A stretch of 33,644 bases of DNA from Hyphomicrobiales bacterium (GTDB taxonomy: Bacteria; Pseudomonadota; Alphaproteobacteria; Rhizobiales; Rhizobiaceae), in assembly GCA_900472605.1 (NCBI GenBank), contig UCJD01000059.1, positions 1 through 33,644 on the forward strand, in the 5' to 3' direction. This document shows positions 15,321-23,518 of the stretch, in pieces. A model generated the notes under the pieces. The model did not search any database. It saw only the letters and a program-made list of their open reading frames with translations, and was not told the DNA's origin. A program made the position numbers and the translations under genes. Every line of letters starts with the position of its first letter. The first letter of the stretch is position 1.

Positions 15321-16454
15321 CTAGATGATGTAAGCCTTCAGCGGGTCGAAGCCGTTGAACGCGACCGCCGAATAGGTGGTCGTATAGGCGCCGGTGCCTT
15401 CGATCAGGATCTCGTCGCCGATCGAAAGGGTGATCGGCAGCGGGTAGAGATTCTTTTCGTACAACACGTCGGCTGAATCGCAGGTCGGGCCGGCAATGAT
15501 GCAGGGCTCCATCTCGTCCTGATCGCGCTCGGTGCGGATCGGGTAACGGATGGCTTCGTCCATCGTTTCGGCCAGACCGCCGAACTTGCCGATGTCGAGG
15601 AACACCCAGCGCGCCGTGTCGTTGTCCGACTTCTTCGAGATCAGCACGACTTCCGTCTTGATGACGCCGGCATTGCCGACCATGCCGCGGCCCGGCTCGA
15701 TGATCGTCTTCGGCAGGTTGTTGCCGAAGTGATCGCGCAGGCTCTGGTAGATCGAACGGCCGTAGGCTTCCGCCGACGGAACGTCGCGCAGGTACTTGGT
15801 CGGGAAGCCGCCGCCCATGTTGACCATCTGCAGGTGGATGCCCTGCTTGGCCAGCTGAACGAAGACGCGCTTGGCATCGGCAAGAGCCGAATCCCACGCA
15901 TCGACCTTGGTCATCTGCGAACCGACGTGGAACGACACACCGTAGGACTCAAGGCCCAGCTGATGTGCGTAGACGAGAACGTCGACGGCCATCTGCGGCA
16001 CGCAGCCGAACTTGCGCGACAGCGGCCATTCGGCACCTTCGCCATCCGTCAGCACGCGGCAGAACACGCGGGCGCCGGGAGCGGCACGGCCGATCTTCTC
16101 GACTTCCTCGTGGCTGTCGACGGCGAACAGGCTGACGCCGAGCGCATGCGCACGGGCGATGTCGCGTTCCTTCTTGATGGTGTTGCCGAAGGAGATGCGG
16201 GCAGCAGTCGCACCGGCGTTGAGCGCCATTTCGATTTCCGCGACGGACGCGCAATCGAAGTTGGAGCCCATGTCGGCGAGCAGCTTCAGGACTTCAGGAG
16301 CCGGGTTTGCCTTGACGGCATAGTAGATCGCGCTGTCAGGCATGGCGTGACGGAAAGCGGAGAAGTTGTCGCGCACGACGTCGAGGTCGACCACGAGGCA
16401 GGGACCATCGGGACGTCGGGTTGCGAGAAAGTCGCGGATGCGCTGAGTGGTCAT
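15321..16454 (-). CDS. Fold-III ornithine/lysine decarboxylase (Odc2 type)
   Basis: PLP-dependent decarboxylase making putrescine and/or cadaverine; cytoplasmic, 377 aa. An alanine-racemase-fold barrel carries PLP Lys48 (YYAVKANPAP), HVGSQ at 176-180 and the phosphate-binding EPGRG at 253-257. A C-terminal beta domain holds the catalytic Cys325-Asp326 (GPTCDSAD). The protein resembles the alphaproteobacterial lysine/ornithine decarboxylases such as S. meliloti Odc2; preference between the two substrates is not readable here. The ATG at 16454 has AAGGGA 7 bases upstream. A leader of up to 0.5 kb precedes it. It is followed by a GNAT acetyltransferase gene. Confidence 0.94.
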   Translation of the reverse strand: MTTQRIRDFLATRRPDGPCLVVDLDVVRDNFSAFRHAMPDSAIYYAVKANPAPEVLKLLADMGSNFDCASVAEIEMALNAGATAARISFGNTIKKERDIARAHALGVSLFAVDSHEEVEKIGRAAPGARVFCRVLTDGEGAEWPLSRKFGCVPQMAVDVLVYAHQLGLESYGVSFHVGSQMTKVDAWDSALADAKRVFVQLAKQGIHLQMVNMGGGFPTKYLRDVPSAEAYGRSIYQSLRDHFGNNLPKTIIEPGRGMVGNAGVIKTEVVLISKKSDNDTARWVFLDIGKFGGLAETMDEAIRYPIRTERDQDEMEPCIIAGPTCDSADVLYEKNLYPLPITLSIGDEILIEGTGAYTTTYSAVAFNGFDPLKAYII

Positions 16455-16930
16455 GTCAATCCCTTTTCCAATTCCAGAGCTCCGGGAAAAACCGGAGGAC
16501 AAAGGGCAGCCGCTCACTCGCATAGGAACCAGCCGGTGGAGACCCCGGAACCTTAGCAAGCGCTCGATTGCGCGAATGATGAATCAACGCCGCGTGAGCG
16601 ACATGGATCCGGCTTTGTCTGCCATGGATTGGAGGGGGTTCCCTACCGCACTTCCGGCAATGAAGGTGTGCCTCTTCAGTAACCCCCGCTGATGGAAAGC
16701 AGGGAGAGAACAAAAAGGCCCGCACCGTCGTTGCTTAGGCGTCCTCGCATTTTCCGGTTGGCCGGAATAGCGACTGGAGGGGTTAATTCCAGGTACCTTA
16801 CCGATTTCCTCACCAATTCGAGGGTTCGGCGGACACCCATGGGCACGTGCGACTTTGGGCTGACGTCGAGATAAGAATATTCGCCGTCATAATCAAGAGT
16901 TTTTTTGGGGTGGGGCAAAAAAACGAAGAT
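16455..16930 (-). promoter_or_regulatory. Long leader/upstream region of the decarboxylase gene, possible speF-type RNA element
   Basis: About 475 bases on the minus strand without a supported gene before the decarboxylase ATG. Hairpins seen: TTCCGG-CCAA-CCGGAA (16752-16767) and CTCCGG-TTTTTC-CCGGAG (16480-16497, ending 25 bases before the ATG, next to the ribosome binding site). A poly-pyrimidine run follows GGGCC near 16710-16720. A six-codon frame ATG-TCG-CTC-ACG-CGG-CGT-TGA (MSLTRR) occurs near 16583-16603. Alphaproteobacterial ornithine decarboxylases are known to carry a long conserved speF RNA motif in this position. I cannot align it here, so the match is by position and hairpin content only. 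Confidence 0.4.
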
Positions 16931-17007
16931 GCGGGCGGAGTGCTAGCTCTGGTTGCGAATGGCCGCAAGACACCTCATACTCTGTATACTGTCAGGGAGG
17001 CGCGGCT

Positions 17008-17235
17008 ATGTCGACGGCAGAGGATCAAATCAATCAATTGCAGGAAGAGAAGCGTCAAAAGCTGATCGAGAAGTCCAAGCAGATGCTGGACCCACACGAC
17101 CCAGATATCCGCAGGAAAATTGCCGAACAGATCGCGTCACTTGACCCGGAAGATGAAGCAGAATCGATGCGCTGGATCGAAGCGGTAGCGTTTTGGAATG
17201 ACGAAAAGTGGACGTGGCCCGATGAGGCGGAGTGA
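17008..17235 (+). CDS. Small acidic hypothetical protein
   Basis: 75 aa, cytoplasmic, with no signal or membrane segment. The N-terminal half (AEDQINQLQEEKRQKLIEKSKQMLD) is a charged helix with coiled-coil character; the C-terminus is rich in Trp and acidic residues (AFWNDEKWTWPDEAE). GGGAGG lies about 8 bases before the ATG, which supports a real gene. Function not recognised. It precedes the LysR-family gene by 78 bases on the same strand, but the inverted repeat between them suggests that gene has its own promoter. Confidence 0.75.
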   Translation: MSTAEDQINQLQEEKRQKLIEKSKQMLDPHDPDIRRKIAEQIASLDPEDEAESMRWIEAVAFWNDEKWTWPDEAE

Positions 17236-17271
17236 CACGGAACGTCGCCCTTGCCTTTGCTCTAGGATTAT

Positions 17272-17298
17272 CTGATTGATATTCCGGATATAAATCAG
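17272..17298. promoter_or_regulatory. Inverted repeat upstream of the LysR-family gene
   Basis: CTGATT-N15-AATCAG ending 15 bases before the LysR ATG. LysR regulators commonly bind a spaced dyad at their own promoter, so this is a candidate autoregulatory site. The position so close to the start codon fits repression. Confidence 0.4.
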
Positions 17299-17313
17299 GA
17301 CCGCAAAGCACTC

Positions 17314-18207
17314 ATGGACACCCTCACCCGCATCCGCGCCTTCATCGACGTCGTCGAAGCTGAGGGGTTTTCCGCCGCCGCGCGCAAGACCGGCCGCTCC
17401 AAGGCGCTGCTCTCCAAATATGTCCGCGAGCTAGAGGACGAACTCGGCGCGCTTCTCTTGAACCGCACCACCCGCCAGTTCTCGATGACCGAGGCCGGCC
17501 ACACCTATTATCGCACCGCCTCCGACATCCTGAAGGAGATCGACAACCTCGCAGATCTCGTGCGCGAGAACAACGCGCAGCTGAAGGGCAAGTTGAAGAT
17601 CTCGGTGCCGCGCACCTATGTCGATGCCGATGTCGGCCAATCGCTGATCGATTTCGCCCGCGAGAACCCGGATCTCTCGCTGGAGATCGCCGCCGACGAT
17701 CGCTTCGTCGACCTGATCGAGGAGGGCTTCGACGTGGCGATCCGCGTGACGAAGCTTGAGGACTCGGGCATGATCGCGCGCAAGATTTCGGATTTCCGCA
17801 TCCACCTCTGCGCCACGCCGGAGTTTCTGGAGCGTCACCCGGGATTGCAGAACCCGTCCGATCTGTCGAACGTACCCTTCATCATCGATACCAACTCGCG
17901 CAGCCAGGGCAGCATCCGCTTTCAAAACCCTGATGGCACCTCCTTTGCCGTCGCCGTCTCCGGCCCGATCGAGGTTAACAGCCCGCACGCGACGCTGCGC
18001 GCGGCACTGTCTGGCATCGGCGTCGCCTTCATTCCCGATTTCATCGCCCGCAAGCCGATCGAGAGCGGCGAGCTGGTCACGCTGTTCAACGACTATATCG
18101 CCACCGACCGCGGCATCTACGCGGTCTATCCGCACCGCCGTTACCTGCCGGCAAAGGTGCGCATTTTCGTCGATTATCTTCACAATTGGTTCAAGAAGCA
18201 TCCGTAA
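17314..18207 (+). CDS. LysR-family transcriptional regulator
   Basis: 297 aa. The winged helix-turn-helix spans residues 1-60 (FIDVVEAEGFSAAARKTGRSKALLSKYVRELEDELGALLLNRTTR), followed by a linker helix and a LysR substrate-binding domain from about 92 (KGKLKISVPRTYVD) to the end. The sequence YVRELEDELGALLLNRTTRQFSMTEAG is the standard family signature. There is no divergently transcribed neighbour, so the target is not obvious from context. The metal-transport pair lies 143 bases downstream on the same strand. Effector unknown. Confidence 0.93.
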   Translation: MDTLTRIRAFIDVVEAEGFSAAARKTGRSKALLSKYVRELEDELGALLLNRTTRQFSMTEAGHTYYRTASDILKEIDNLADLVRENNAQLKGKLKISVPRTYVDADVGQSLIDFARENPDLSLEIAADDRFVDLIEEGFDVAIRVTKLEDSGMIARKISDFRIHLCATPEFLERHPGLQNPSDLSNVPFIIDTNSRSQGSIRFQNPDGTSFAVAVSGPIEVNSPHATLRAALSGIGVAFIPDFIARKPIESGELVTLFNDYIATDRGIYAVYPHRRYLPAKVRIFVDYLHNWFKKHP

Positions 18208-18350
18208 GCGGGAACGCTAGGTATCCGGTCCCAATTCGGTCCCATTTACTGGCAAGATCGCAGCAACTGATTTGGGCCGCCCACCCGGATACATTGCCTT
18301 TCCGGCACCTGAGCTTTTGCCCGAACTCTAGACATGAAGTTATCGGACGC

Positions 18351-18992
18351 ATGAAGACATCGACTTTCCTGACGGCCGGCCTCCTCTCGCTCGTCCCCGC
18401 CGCCGCCTTCGCGCATCCACACATCTTCGTGGAGGCCCGCCTTGAAGTCGTCGCCGGCGATGACGGAAATGTCGCGGAGTTCCGCAACGTCTGGCGTTTC
18501 GATGAGGTCTTCACCTCCTCCGTCGTCATGGATTTCGACAAGAACACCGACCTGAAGCTGGAGCCGAACGAGCTCGCCGAAGTCGGCAAGACGGTCAAGG
18601 ATTCGCTTGCGGACTACGATTACTACATGAACCTGACGATGAACGGGAAGAACGTCACGGTCCAGAAGCCCGACATCATCCATGTCGACTACCGCGACGG
18701 TCAACTCCTGATGTTCTTCGCCGTCAAGCCGGTCGAGACGATGCCGCTCAAAGGCAATCTCACCTTCGGCGTCTACGATCCGACGCTCTACACCTCGATC
18801 GACTTTCCGACCGACAAGGAGATGATCCTTGTCGGCGACGCCTTCAAGGCCTGCAAGCACCAGGTGGTCAGGCCGGATGCCGACCAGGTGATCTCGCAGA
18901 ACAAGCAATCGCTGACCGATGCCTTCTTCAACGATCCGACCGGCACCAACATGTCGAAGCTCTTCGCCACCAAGCTGGACGTCACATGCTGA
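18351..18992 (+). CDS. DUF1007 periplasmic protein, ZevA-like
   Basis: 213 aa. The signal peptide MKTSTFLTAGLLSLVPAAAFA ends before HPHIFVEARLEV, the characteristic DUF1007 start in which the exposed His-x-His at the mature N-terminus could bind metal. The rest is a beta-rich domain (WRFDEVFTSSVVMDFD, MFFAVKPVETMPLKG, YDPTLYTSIDF). It is coupled to a NicO-type transporter with a 7-base overlap. In Haemophilus the equivalent pair ZevAB is needed for zinc acquisition; the metal here (zinc, nickel or cobalt) is inferred. The ATG at 18351 lacks a strong ribosome binding site, but it is the Met at the signal peptide start. Confidence 0.88.
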   Translation: MKTSTFLTAGLLSLVPAAAFAHPHIFVEARLEVVAGDDGNVAEFRNVWRFDEVFTSSVVMDFDKNTDLKLEPNELAEVGKTVKDSLADYDYYMNLTMNGKNVTVQKPDIIHVDYRDGQLLMFFAVKPVETMPLKGNLTFGVYDPTLYTSIDFPTDKEMILVGDAFKACKHQVVRPDADQVISQNKQSLTDAFFNDPTGTNMSKLFATKLDVTC

Positions 18993-20077
18993 GGCGCAAG
19001 CCAACGCTCATGCTTTACGCCACCGGCCTGCTTCTCATATCAGGCCTTGCCGCCGCGCATGCGCAATCGCCACTCGGCATCGGCACCGCGGAGCCGAGCT
19101 TCCAGCCTACGGGCGGCCCGCTAGCGCCGCTGTTTCTCTATATCAACCACGAGCAGCAGGCCTTCTACCGCGCGCTGACCAACGCGCTGAAGGCGATGCG
19201 CGAGGACCCATGGCATCTCGGCACGCTGGTCGGCCTGTCGTTCGCCTATGGCGTCTTCCATGCGGCCGGCCCCGGCCACGGCAAGGCTGTCATCTCCTCC
19301 TACATGATCGCCAACGAGATCGAGCTGAAGCGCGGCGTCGCGATCTCCTTCGTCTCGGCCTTCGTCCAGGGGCTGGTGGCGATCCTGCTTGTCGGCGGCG
19401 CCTGGCTGGTGCTGCGCGGCTCCGGCATCACGCTCACCATGGCCACGCAGGCGATGGAAATCGCAAGCTTCGTCATGGTCATCCTCTTCGGCCTGTGGCT
19501 CTTGTTGCGCAAACTGCGCACCATCATCCCGGCCTTCCAGCCAAGGCAGGAAGCGCTGGTATCTGGCCCCGTCAGCATGATGCTCGACTGGCAGGACAGC
19601 GACCAGCGCGGCGAAAACGCCTCCTACGCCTTCGGCGAGGCCCAAGCCGCCAAGGCCGGCCACAAGTTCATATCCGGCATGGCCTGCGAGACCTGCGGCC
19701 AGTCGCACATGCCCGATCCGGCGATGCTCGGCGCGGAAAAATTCAGCATCCGCGAGGCCTGGTCGGCGATCGTCGCCGTCGGTCTGCGCCCCTGCTCCGG
19801 CGCGCTGCTGGTGCTGACCTTCTCGCTGCTGAACGGTCTTTATCTCGGCGGCATTCTCTCTGTCTTCGCCATGTCGCTTGGCACCGCCATCACCGTCGCC
19901 ATCCTGGCGACGCTTGCCGTCACCGCCAAGGGCACGGCGATGCGGCTTGCCGGCCGCGGCTCACGGGCTTCGGCATGGGTCGGCAATGGCATAGAGATAT
20001 TGGGCGCGCTGCTGGTGATTGCCATGGGCGCGCTGCTGCTTGGCGCATCGCTGCAGGGTGTGGGGTTTGGCGGTTAA
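18986..20077 (+). CDS. NicO/RcnA-like nickel/cobalt (or zinc) transporter, ZevB-like
   Basis: 363 aa polytopic inner-membrane protein. An N-terminal signal-like segment is followed by the metal-site motif HAAGPGHGK (92-100) in the first core helix and a second conserved motif GLRPCSGA (266-273). Between helix groups is a hydrophilic loop (about 185-255) with Cys234-x-x-Cys237 and His241 (CETCGQSHMPDP), a likely metal-binding site. About six core membrane helices are apparent. Its start codon overlaps the DUF1007 stop by 7 bases, so the two are translationally coupled. NicO proteins usually export; ZevB-type pairs take part in zinc uptake, so direction is unresolved. Confidence 0.9.
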   Translation: MLRRKPTLMLYATGLLLISGLAAAHAQSPLGIGTAEPSFQPTGGPLAPLFLYINHEQQAFYRALTNALKAMREDPWHLGTLVGLSFAYGVFHAAGPGHGKAVISSYMIANEIELKRGVAISFVSAFVQGLVAILLVGGAWLVLRGSGITLTMATQAMEIASFVMVILFGLWLLLRKLRTIIPAFQPRQEALVSGPVSMMLDWQDSDQRGENASYAFGEAQAAKAGHKFISGMACETCGQSHMPDPAMLGAEKFSIREAWSAIVAVGLRPCSGALLVLTFSLLNGLYLGGILSVFAMSLGTAITVAILATLAVTAKGTAMRLAGRGSRASAWVGNGIEILGALLVIAMGALLLGASLQGVGFGG

Positions 20078-20132
20078 GTCGTCGAGGTGGTGCCGTGTAG
20101 CCCCTAATCCCCCAACTTAACCGAAAACCCGC

Positions 20133-20348
20133 CTACAGCCCCCGCCGCCGCTGATATCGCGCCCGCAGCCAGAACACCGCGAAAAACGCCATCACCAAAC
20201 AAACCCCAACGACGATCGCCAGCGCCGGCGAGTAATTGCCGATCCACAGCACGATCGACGGCATGAAGTAGATCACGAGCCCGGCGCAGACGAGAATGAT
20301 CGCCGCGGCAATCGCCGGGGAACGGCGTTCGGATTTGGGGTCGGCCAT
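20133..20348 (-). CDS. Small membrane protein with two helices
   Basis: 71 aa. Helix 1 is about residues 12-34 (IAAAIILVCAGLVIYFMPSIV) and helix 2 about 42-62 (ALAIVVGVCLVMAFFAVFWL), with a basic C-terminal tail (RARYQRRRGL). Both termini are probably cytoplasmic. GGAG lies 9 bases before the ATG. Convergent with the metal transporter gene; the DUF533 gene ends 110 bases upstream on the same strand. No function recognised. Confidence 0.78.
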   Translation of the reverse strand: MADPKSERRSPAIAAAIILVCAGLVIYFMPSIVLWIGNYSPALAIVVGVCLVMAFFAVFWLRARYQRRRGL

Positions 20349-20458
20349 GCGAAAATCTCCTGCGGGTGAGGAGAAAGGGCTTAGGCCAGCCGCCCGCGAA
20401 AGGCAACCGGCCCCGATAGGACACGCGCCATGCCGTCAGACGGCAAGCGCCGACAGGC

Positions 20459-21172
20459 TCAGGCCGTGACCTTGGCCGACGACACGGTCGCGTCGATATG
20501 GTCGAGCAGCGCGTCCGGCAGGCCAAGCCGGCCGGCAAGCAGGTCGAGGTAGCCGCGTTCGGCGCGGGTATCTGGATTGATGGTCAGCCGCGTCGCGGTG
20601 TAGAGCTCGACCTTCTGCTCCTCGGTGCGCGCGGCGGCCACGAGATCATCGATATCGACGGGGTTGGCAAGTTCATGGCGCAGGAATGCCTCGGCTTCCG
20701 AGCCGAGATCGACCGCCTGTACCTTCTCCATGATGTTGGCGCGCTCGGCGTCGTCGATATGGCCATCGGCCTTGGCGGCGGCGATCATCGCGCGGATGAG
20801 CGTCAGGGCGAAATCATTGGAGAGCTGCGGCCCCTCCAGGCTGAAGGCCGAATCCGGTGGCGGAAGCGCGATCGGCTGGCCGGTGGCGGGTGCAGGTTGC
20901 TGTGCTGCCTCGGGGGATTTGCCCGACTGGTAGTTCTTGTAGGCGAGGTAGCCGAGGCCGGCGACGGCCGCGAGCCCGCCGATCGTCGCGACGTTGCCGG
21001 CAATGTTGCGGCCGGTCTTGGTGCCGAGCACGGCAGTCGCCAACGCGCCGGCCTTCCACGGGTTGTTCTTGGCCATCTCAATCGCACCTCCCGCCCGGTC
21101 GCGGACACTGCCGCCGACGCCCGGAATCTGCGATCCCAGAAACTGCTCAAGAAGCTTCTTCGCGTCAAACAT
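20459..21172 (-). CDS. DUF533/TerB-like inner-membrane-associated protein (YebE-like)
   Basis: 237 aa. The N-terminus MFDAKKLLEQFLG is followed by a Gly/Ala-rich region with one hydrophobic segment (about 57-78, NVATIGGLAAVAGLGYLAYKNY), a Pro/Ala linker (85-108) and a C-terminal TerB-like helical domain (DFALTLIRAMIAAAKADGHIDDAER). The KADGHID acidic turn is the usual TerB feature. This is the DUF533 architecture; YebE of E. coli is an envelope-stress member but the function is not established. Start at 21172 has AAGGGAGA about 11 bases upstream; upstream in-frame starts would add a segment that does not fit the family. Confidence 0.88.
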   Translation of the reverse strand: MFDAKKLLEQFLGSQIPGVGGSVRDRAGGAIEMAKNNPWKAGALATAVLGTKTGRNIAGNVATIGGLAAVAGLGYLAYKNYQSGKSPEAAQQPAPATGQPIALPPPDSAFSLEGPQLSNDFALTLIRAMIAAAKADGHIDDAERANIMEKVQAVDLGSEAEAFLRHELANPVDIDDLVAAARTEEQKVELYTATRLTINPDTRAERGYLDLLAGRLGLPDALLDHIDATVSSAKVTA

Positions 21173-21222
21173 ACCTGATCGTCTCCCTTTTAAGTTTAAA
21201 CGGAAGATAGGTACGCACGGCA

Positions 21223-21255
21223 CGAATACAAATGCGGGCGGCAAGGCCGCCCGCA
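21223..21255 (-). terminator. Rho-independent terminator of eda
   Basis: On the minus strand TGCGGGCGGC-CTT-GCCGCCCGCA, a perfect 10-bp stem, followed by TTTGTATT. It lies 36 bases after the eda stop codon and upstream of the DUF533 start, so it separates those two genes. Confidence 0.85.
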
Positions 21256-21290
21256 CCATGCGGATCACAAAAATGTCAGATGAAAGCCGC

Positions 21291-21929
21291 TCAGCCCTTC
21301 AGCGCGGCGGCCTCGGCGGCGAGCTTGGTGATGCCCGCCCAGTCTCCAGCGGCGATCAGTTCCTTCGGCGCAACCCAGGAGCCGCCGACGCAGATGACGT
21401 TGGGCAGCGACAGGTAGTCGCGGGCGTTCTTCAGCGAGATACCGCCGGTCGGGCAGAAAAGCGTGCCGGCGAGCGGCGAGGAGAAAGCCTTCAGCATGGC
21501 AGCACCGCCCGCCTGCTCGGCCGGGAAGAACTTCAGCACCTGGTAGCCTTCTTCGCGCAGCGCCATGACTTCGCTGGCGGTCGCCGCACCCGGCAAAAGT
21601 GGCACGGAAGACCCGCGCGCCACGTCGAGCAGTTCCTGCGTGGTGCCGGGGCTGACGATAAACTTCGAGCCTGCCGCAACCGCCGCTTCCCAATGGGCGG
21701 CGTTGAGGATCGTGCCGGCACCGACTTCGGCACCCTCGACCTCGTCGGCCACGGCGCGAACCGTGTCGAGGGCCGCCGGCGTGCGCATGGTGATCTCGAT
21801 CGCCTTCAGGCCGCCCGCGACCAGCGCCCGCGCCAGCAAGACGCCCGACTTCACGTCATCGACGATAAGAACAGGCACGACGGGCTGCAGTTTCAGGATG
21901 GAAAGGAGTTTCTCTGTCTTTTCGCCCAT
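21291..21929 (-). CDS. eda: 2-dehydro-3-deoxy-phosphogluconate aldolase (KDPG/KHG aldolase)
   Basis: Cleaves KDPG to pyruvate and glyceraldehyde-3-phosphate in the Entner-Doudoroff pathway, and may also cleave KHG; cytoplasmic trimer. 212 aa. Schiff-base Lys133 (VLKFFPAE), general-base Glu45 and Arg49 (EITMRTPAAL) are at the same positions as in E. coli Eda; the phosphate loop is PTGGI (160-164). The start at 21929 has AAGGA 10 bases upstream. No edd or zwf gene is adjacent, though eda is often separate in rhizobia. A strong terminator follows. Confidence 0.95.
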   Translation of the reverse strand: MGEKTEKLLSILKLQPVVPVLIVDDVKSGVLLARALVAGGLKAIEITMRTPAALDTVRAVADEVEGAEVGAGTILNAAHWEAAVAAGSKFIVSPGTTQELLDVARGSSVPLLPGAATASEVMALREEGYQVLKFFPAEQAGGAAMLKAFSSPLAGTLFCPTGGISLKNARDYLSLPNVICVGGSWVAPKELIAAGDWAGITKLAAEAAALKG

Positions 21930-22084
21930 GGCTGAGGGTCCTTTGAAACGATTGAAATCGGCGTTCGGAATAACGCGACGGATGGACTTTGTCGAGACTG
22001 GTACCATCTTTGGGACAGGGTGGGTATCAACCCGAAACAATTTGCGCTAGCTTGGCACGGTCGTCAAAAAAGGTCCTTCCAGTC

Positions 22085-22573
22085 ATGGCGAAAGAGATCG
22101 AGCGGAAGTTTCTGGTACGCAGCGATGGCTGGCGCGTCGGCGCTGAAACCAAGTCGGTACTCCGGCAGGGCTATATCGCCTCCATGGAGGACCGCTCCGT
22201 GCGGGTGCGCATCATCGACAGGACCAGCGCGCGGCTGACCACCAAGATCGGTCGCAGCAGCATGACCCGCGACGAATTCGAATACGAGATTCCGGTCGCC
22301 GATGCCGAAGAACTGCTCGACGCGGCGATCGGCATTGTCATCGAAAAGACCCGCTATCGCGTTCCCTATGAAGGCTACACCTGGGAGGTCGACGTTTTCG
22401 CCGGCCGGCACCGCGGCCTCGTCATTGCCGAGGTCGAGATGAAGACCGAGAGCGACAAGCCGGCGCTTCCGGCTTGGCTCGGGCGCGAGGTGACGGGCGA
22501 TTTCCGGTACTCAAATCAGGCATTGGCAACCGAATTTGAGCACGACCGGCATGCCCTTCAGCATACGGCCTGA
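22085..22573 (+). CDS. CYTH-domain triphosphate hydrolase-like protein
   Basis: 162 aa, one CYTH (triphosphate tunnel) domain. The defining ExExK motif is EIERK at residues 4-8, followed by charged tunnel strands (RVRIIDRTSARLTTK, EFEYEIP, EKTRYRVPYEGYTWEVDVFAG, VIAEVEMKTE). The family binds triphosphates such as tripolyphosphate or ThTP with divalent metal. The gene overlaps the CHAD gene by 23 bases; in enterobacteria CYTH and CHAD are fused in one inorganic triphosphatase (YgiF). Divergent from eda with 155 bases between them. Substrate is family inference. Confidence 0.92.
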   Translation: MAKEIERKFLVRSDGWRVGAETKSVLRQGYIASMEDRSVRVRIIDRTSARLTTKIGRSSMTRDEFEYEIPVADAEELLDAAIGIVIEKTRYRVPYEGYTWEVDVFAGRHRGLVIAEVEMKTESDKPALPAWLGREVTGDFRYSNQALATEFEHDRHALQHTA

Positions 22574-23459
22574 CCGATCCTTCAAAGCCCAATTCTACAA
22601 GGTGGCGCAGCGGCAGCTGCGCCATGCGATCGACATACTCGATACGCGGCCGCAGGGAACCGACCACGCGATCCATGAGGCCCGCAAGCGGCTGAAGCGC
22701 GTTCGTTCGCTCTATCGGCTGGTATCGCGCCAGGTTCCGAAATTCTCCGCTCGCGAGAACGCCAGGCTGCGCGGGATCGCCCGGTCGCTATCGACCCTGC
22801 GCGACGCGGCCGCCCTCGTGGAAACCGCGACCTATCTCCACGACCACGCTCGCGACAGTGACGAGGCCGAGGCGCTATCCCGCATCGTGACGACGCTCTC
22901 GGCCCGGCGAGACAAGATCGCCGCCGCGCAGCGCGATCCCGAAAAGGTGGTAGCCGATACGATCGCCGCCCTGAAGAGAGCGGTGAGCGCGCTTGACGAC
23001 GTCAGGCTCAAGGGCAACCACCGCCGGCAGGGGCGAATGCTGGCGCAGGGCTGGAACGACACCGTCCGCAAGGCCCGCAAGGCGCTGGCGGCCTGCGAGG
23101 GTCAGGTGTCGGCTGAGGCCTTTCATACGCTGCGCAAGCGCACGCAGGACTATCGCGCCTACCACAAGCTCCTCAACCCGCTCTGGCCCGCCGCGATGAG
23201 CGCCAAATACGAGGAGGCGAGCGGCCTGATCGAGCTGCTCGGACGCGTCAACGATCTCGAGCTTCTCTGCGACCTCGTCGAGACCGAGCACCAGCATTTT
23301 GAAAATGCCGACGATCTCGCGCATCTGCTCTACACGATCATCTTCCACCAGCAGCAGGACCGGCACGCCGCCCTGGAACGCGCCGAGCATATCTTCGGCG
23401 CCGATGCCGAGGATGAGGCCATCAGGATCGAAGTGCTCTGGATCGCCTTCGGTGAGTGA
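22551..23459 (+). CDS. CHAD-domain protein
   Basis: 302 aa, all-helical conserved-histidine domain. Repeated basic/His patterns are visible: AIHEARKRLKRVRSLYRLV near the N-terminus and EAFHTLRKRTQDYRAYHKLL in the middle, each a H-x-x-R-K-R helix, which line a positively charged groove for polyphosphate. The start is the ATG at 22551 inside the CYTH gene; an in-frame TTG at 22536 is possible. The overlap suggests translational coupling with the CYTH protein, so polyphosphate binding and hydrolysis are probably linked. No ppk or ppx is nearby. Confidence 0.9.
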   Translation: MPFSIRPDRSFKAQFYKVAQRQLRHAIDILDTRPQGTDHAIHEARKRLKRVRSLYRLVSRQVPKFSARENARLRGIARSLSTLRDAAALVETATYLHDHARDSDEAEALSRIVTTLSARRDKIAAAQRDPEKVVADTIAALKRAVSALDDVRLKGNHRRQGRMLAQGWNDTVRKARKALAACEGQVSAEAFHTLRKRTQDYRAYHKLLNPLWPAAMSAKYEEASGLIELLGRVNDLELLCDLVETEHQHFENADDLAHLLYTIIFHQQQDRHAALERAEHIFGADAEDEAIRIEVLWIAFGE

Positions 23460-23518
23460 ATATTAGCCTCCGCTGCGGACGATTGCGCTCAGGCTCTGAA
23501 AGCTGTATTTCCAGCCGC

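Noticed and set aside
16676..16918. An 80-codon minus-strand frame upstream of the decarboxylase
   Set aside because: It starts at TTG without a ribosome binding site, has no recognisable domain, and lies where a leader RNA is more likely.
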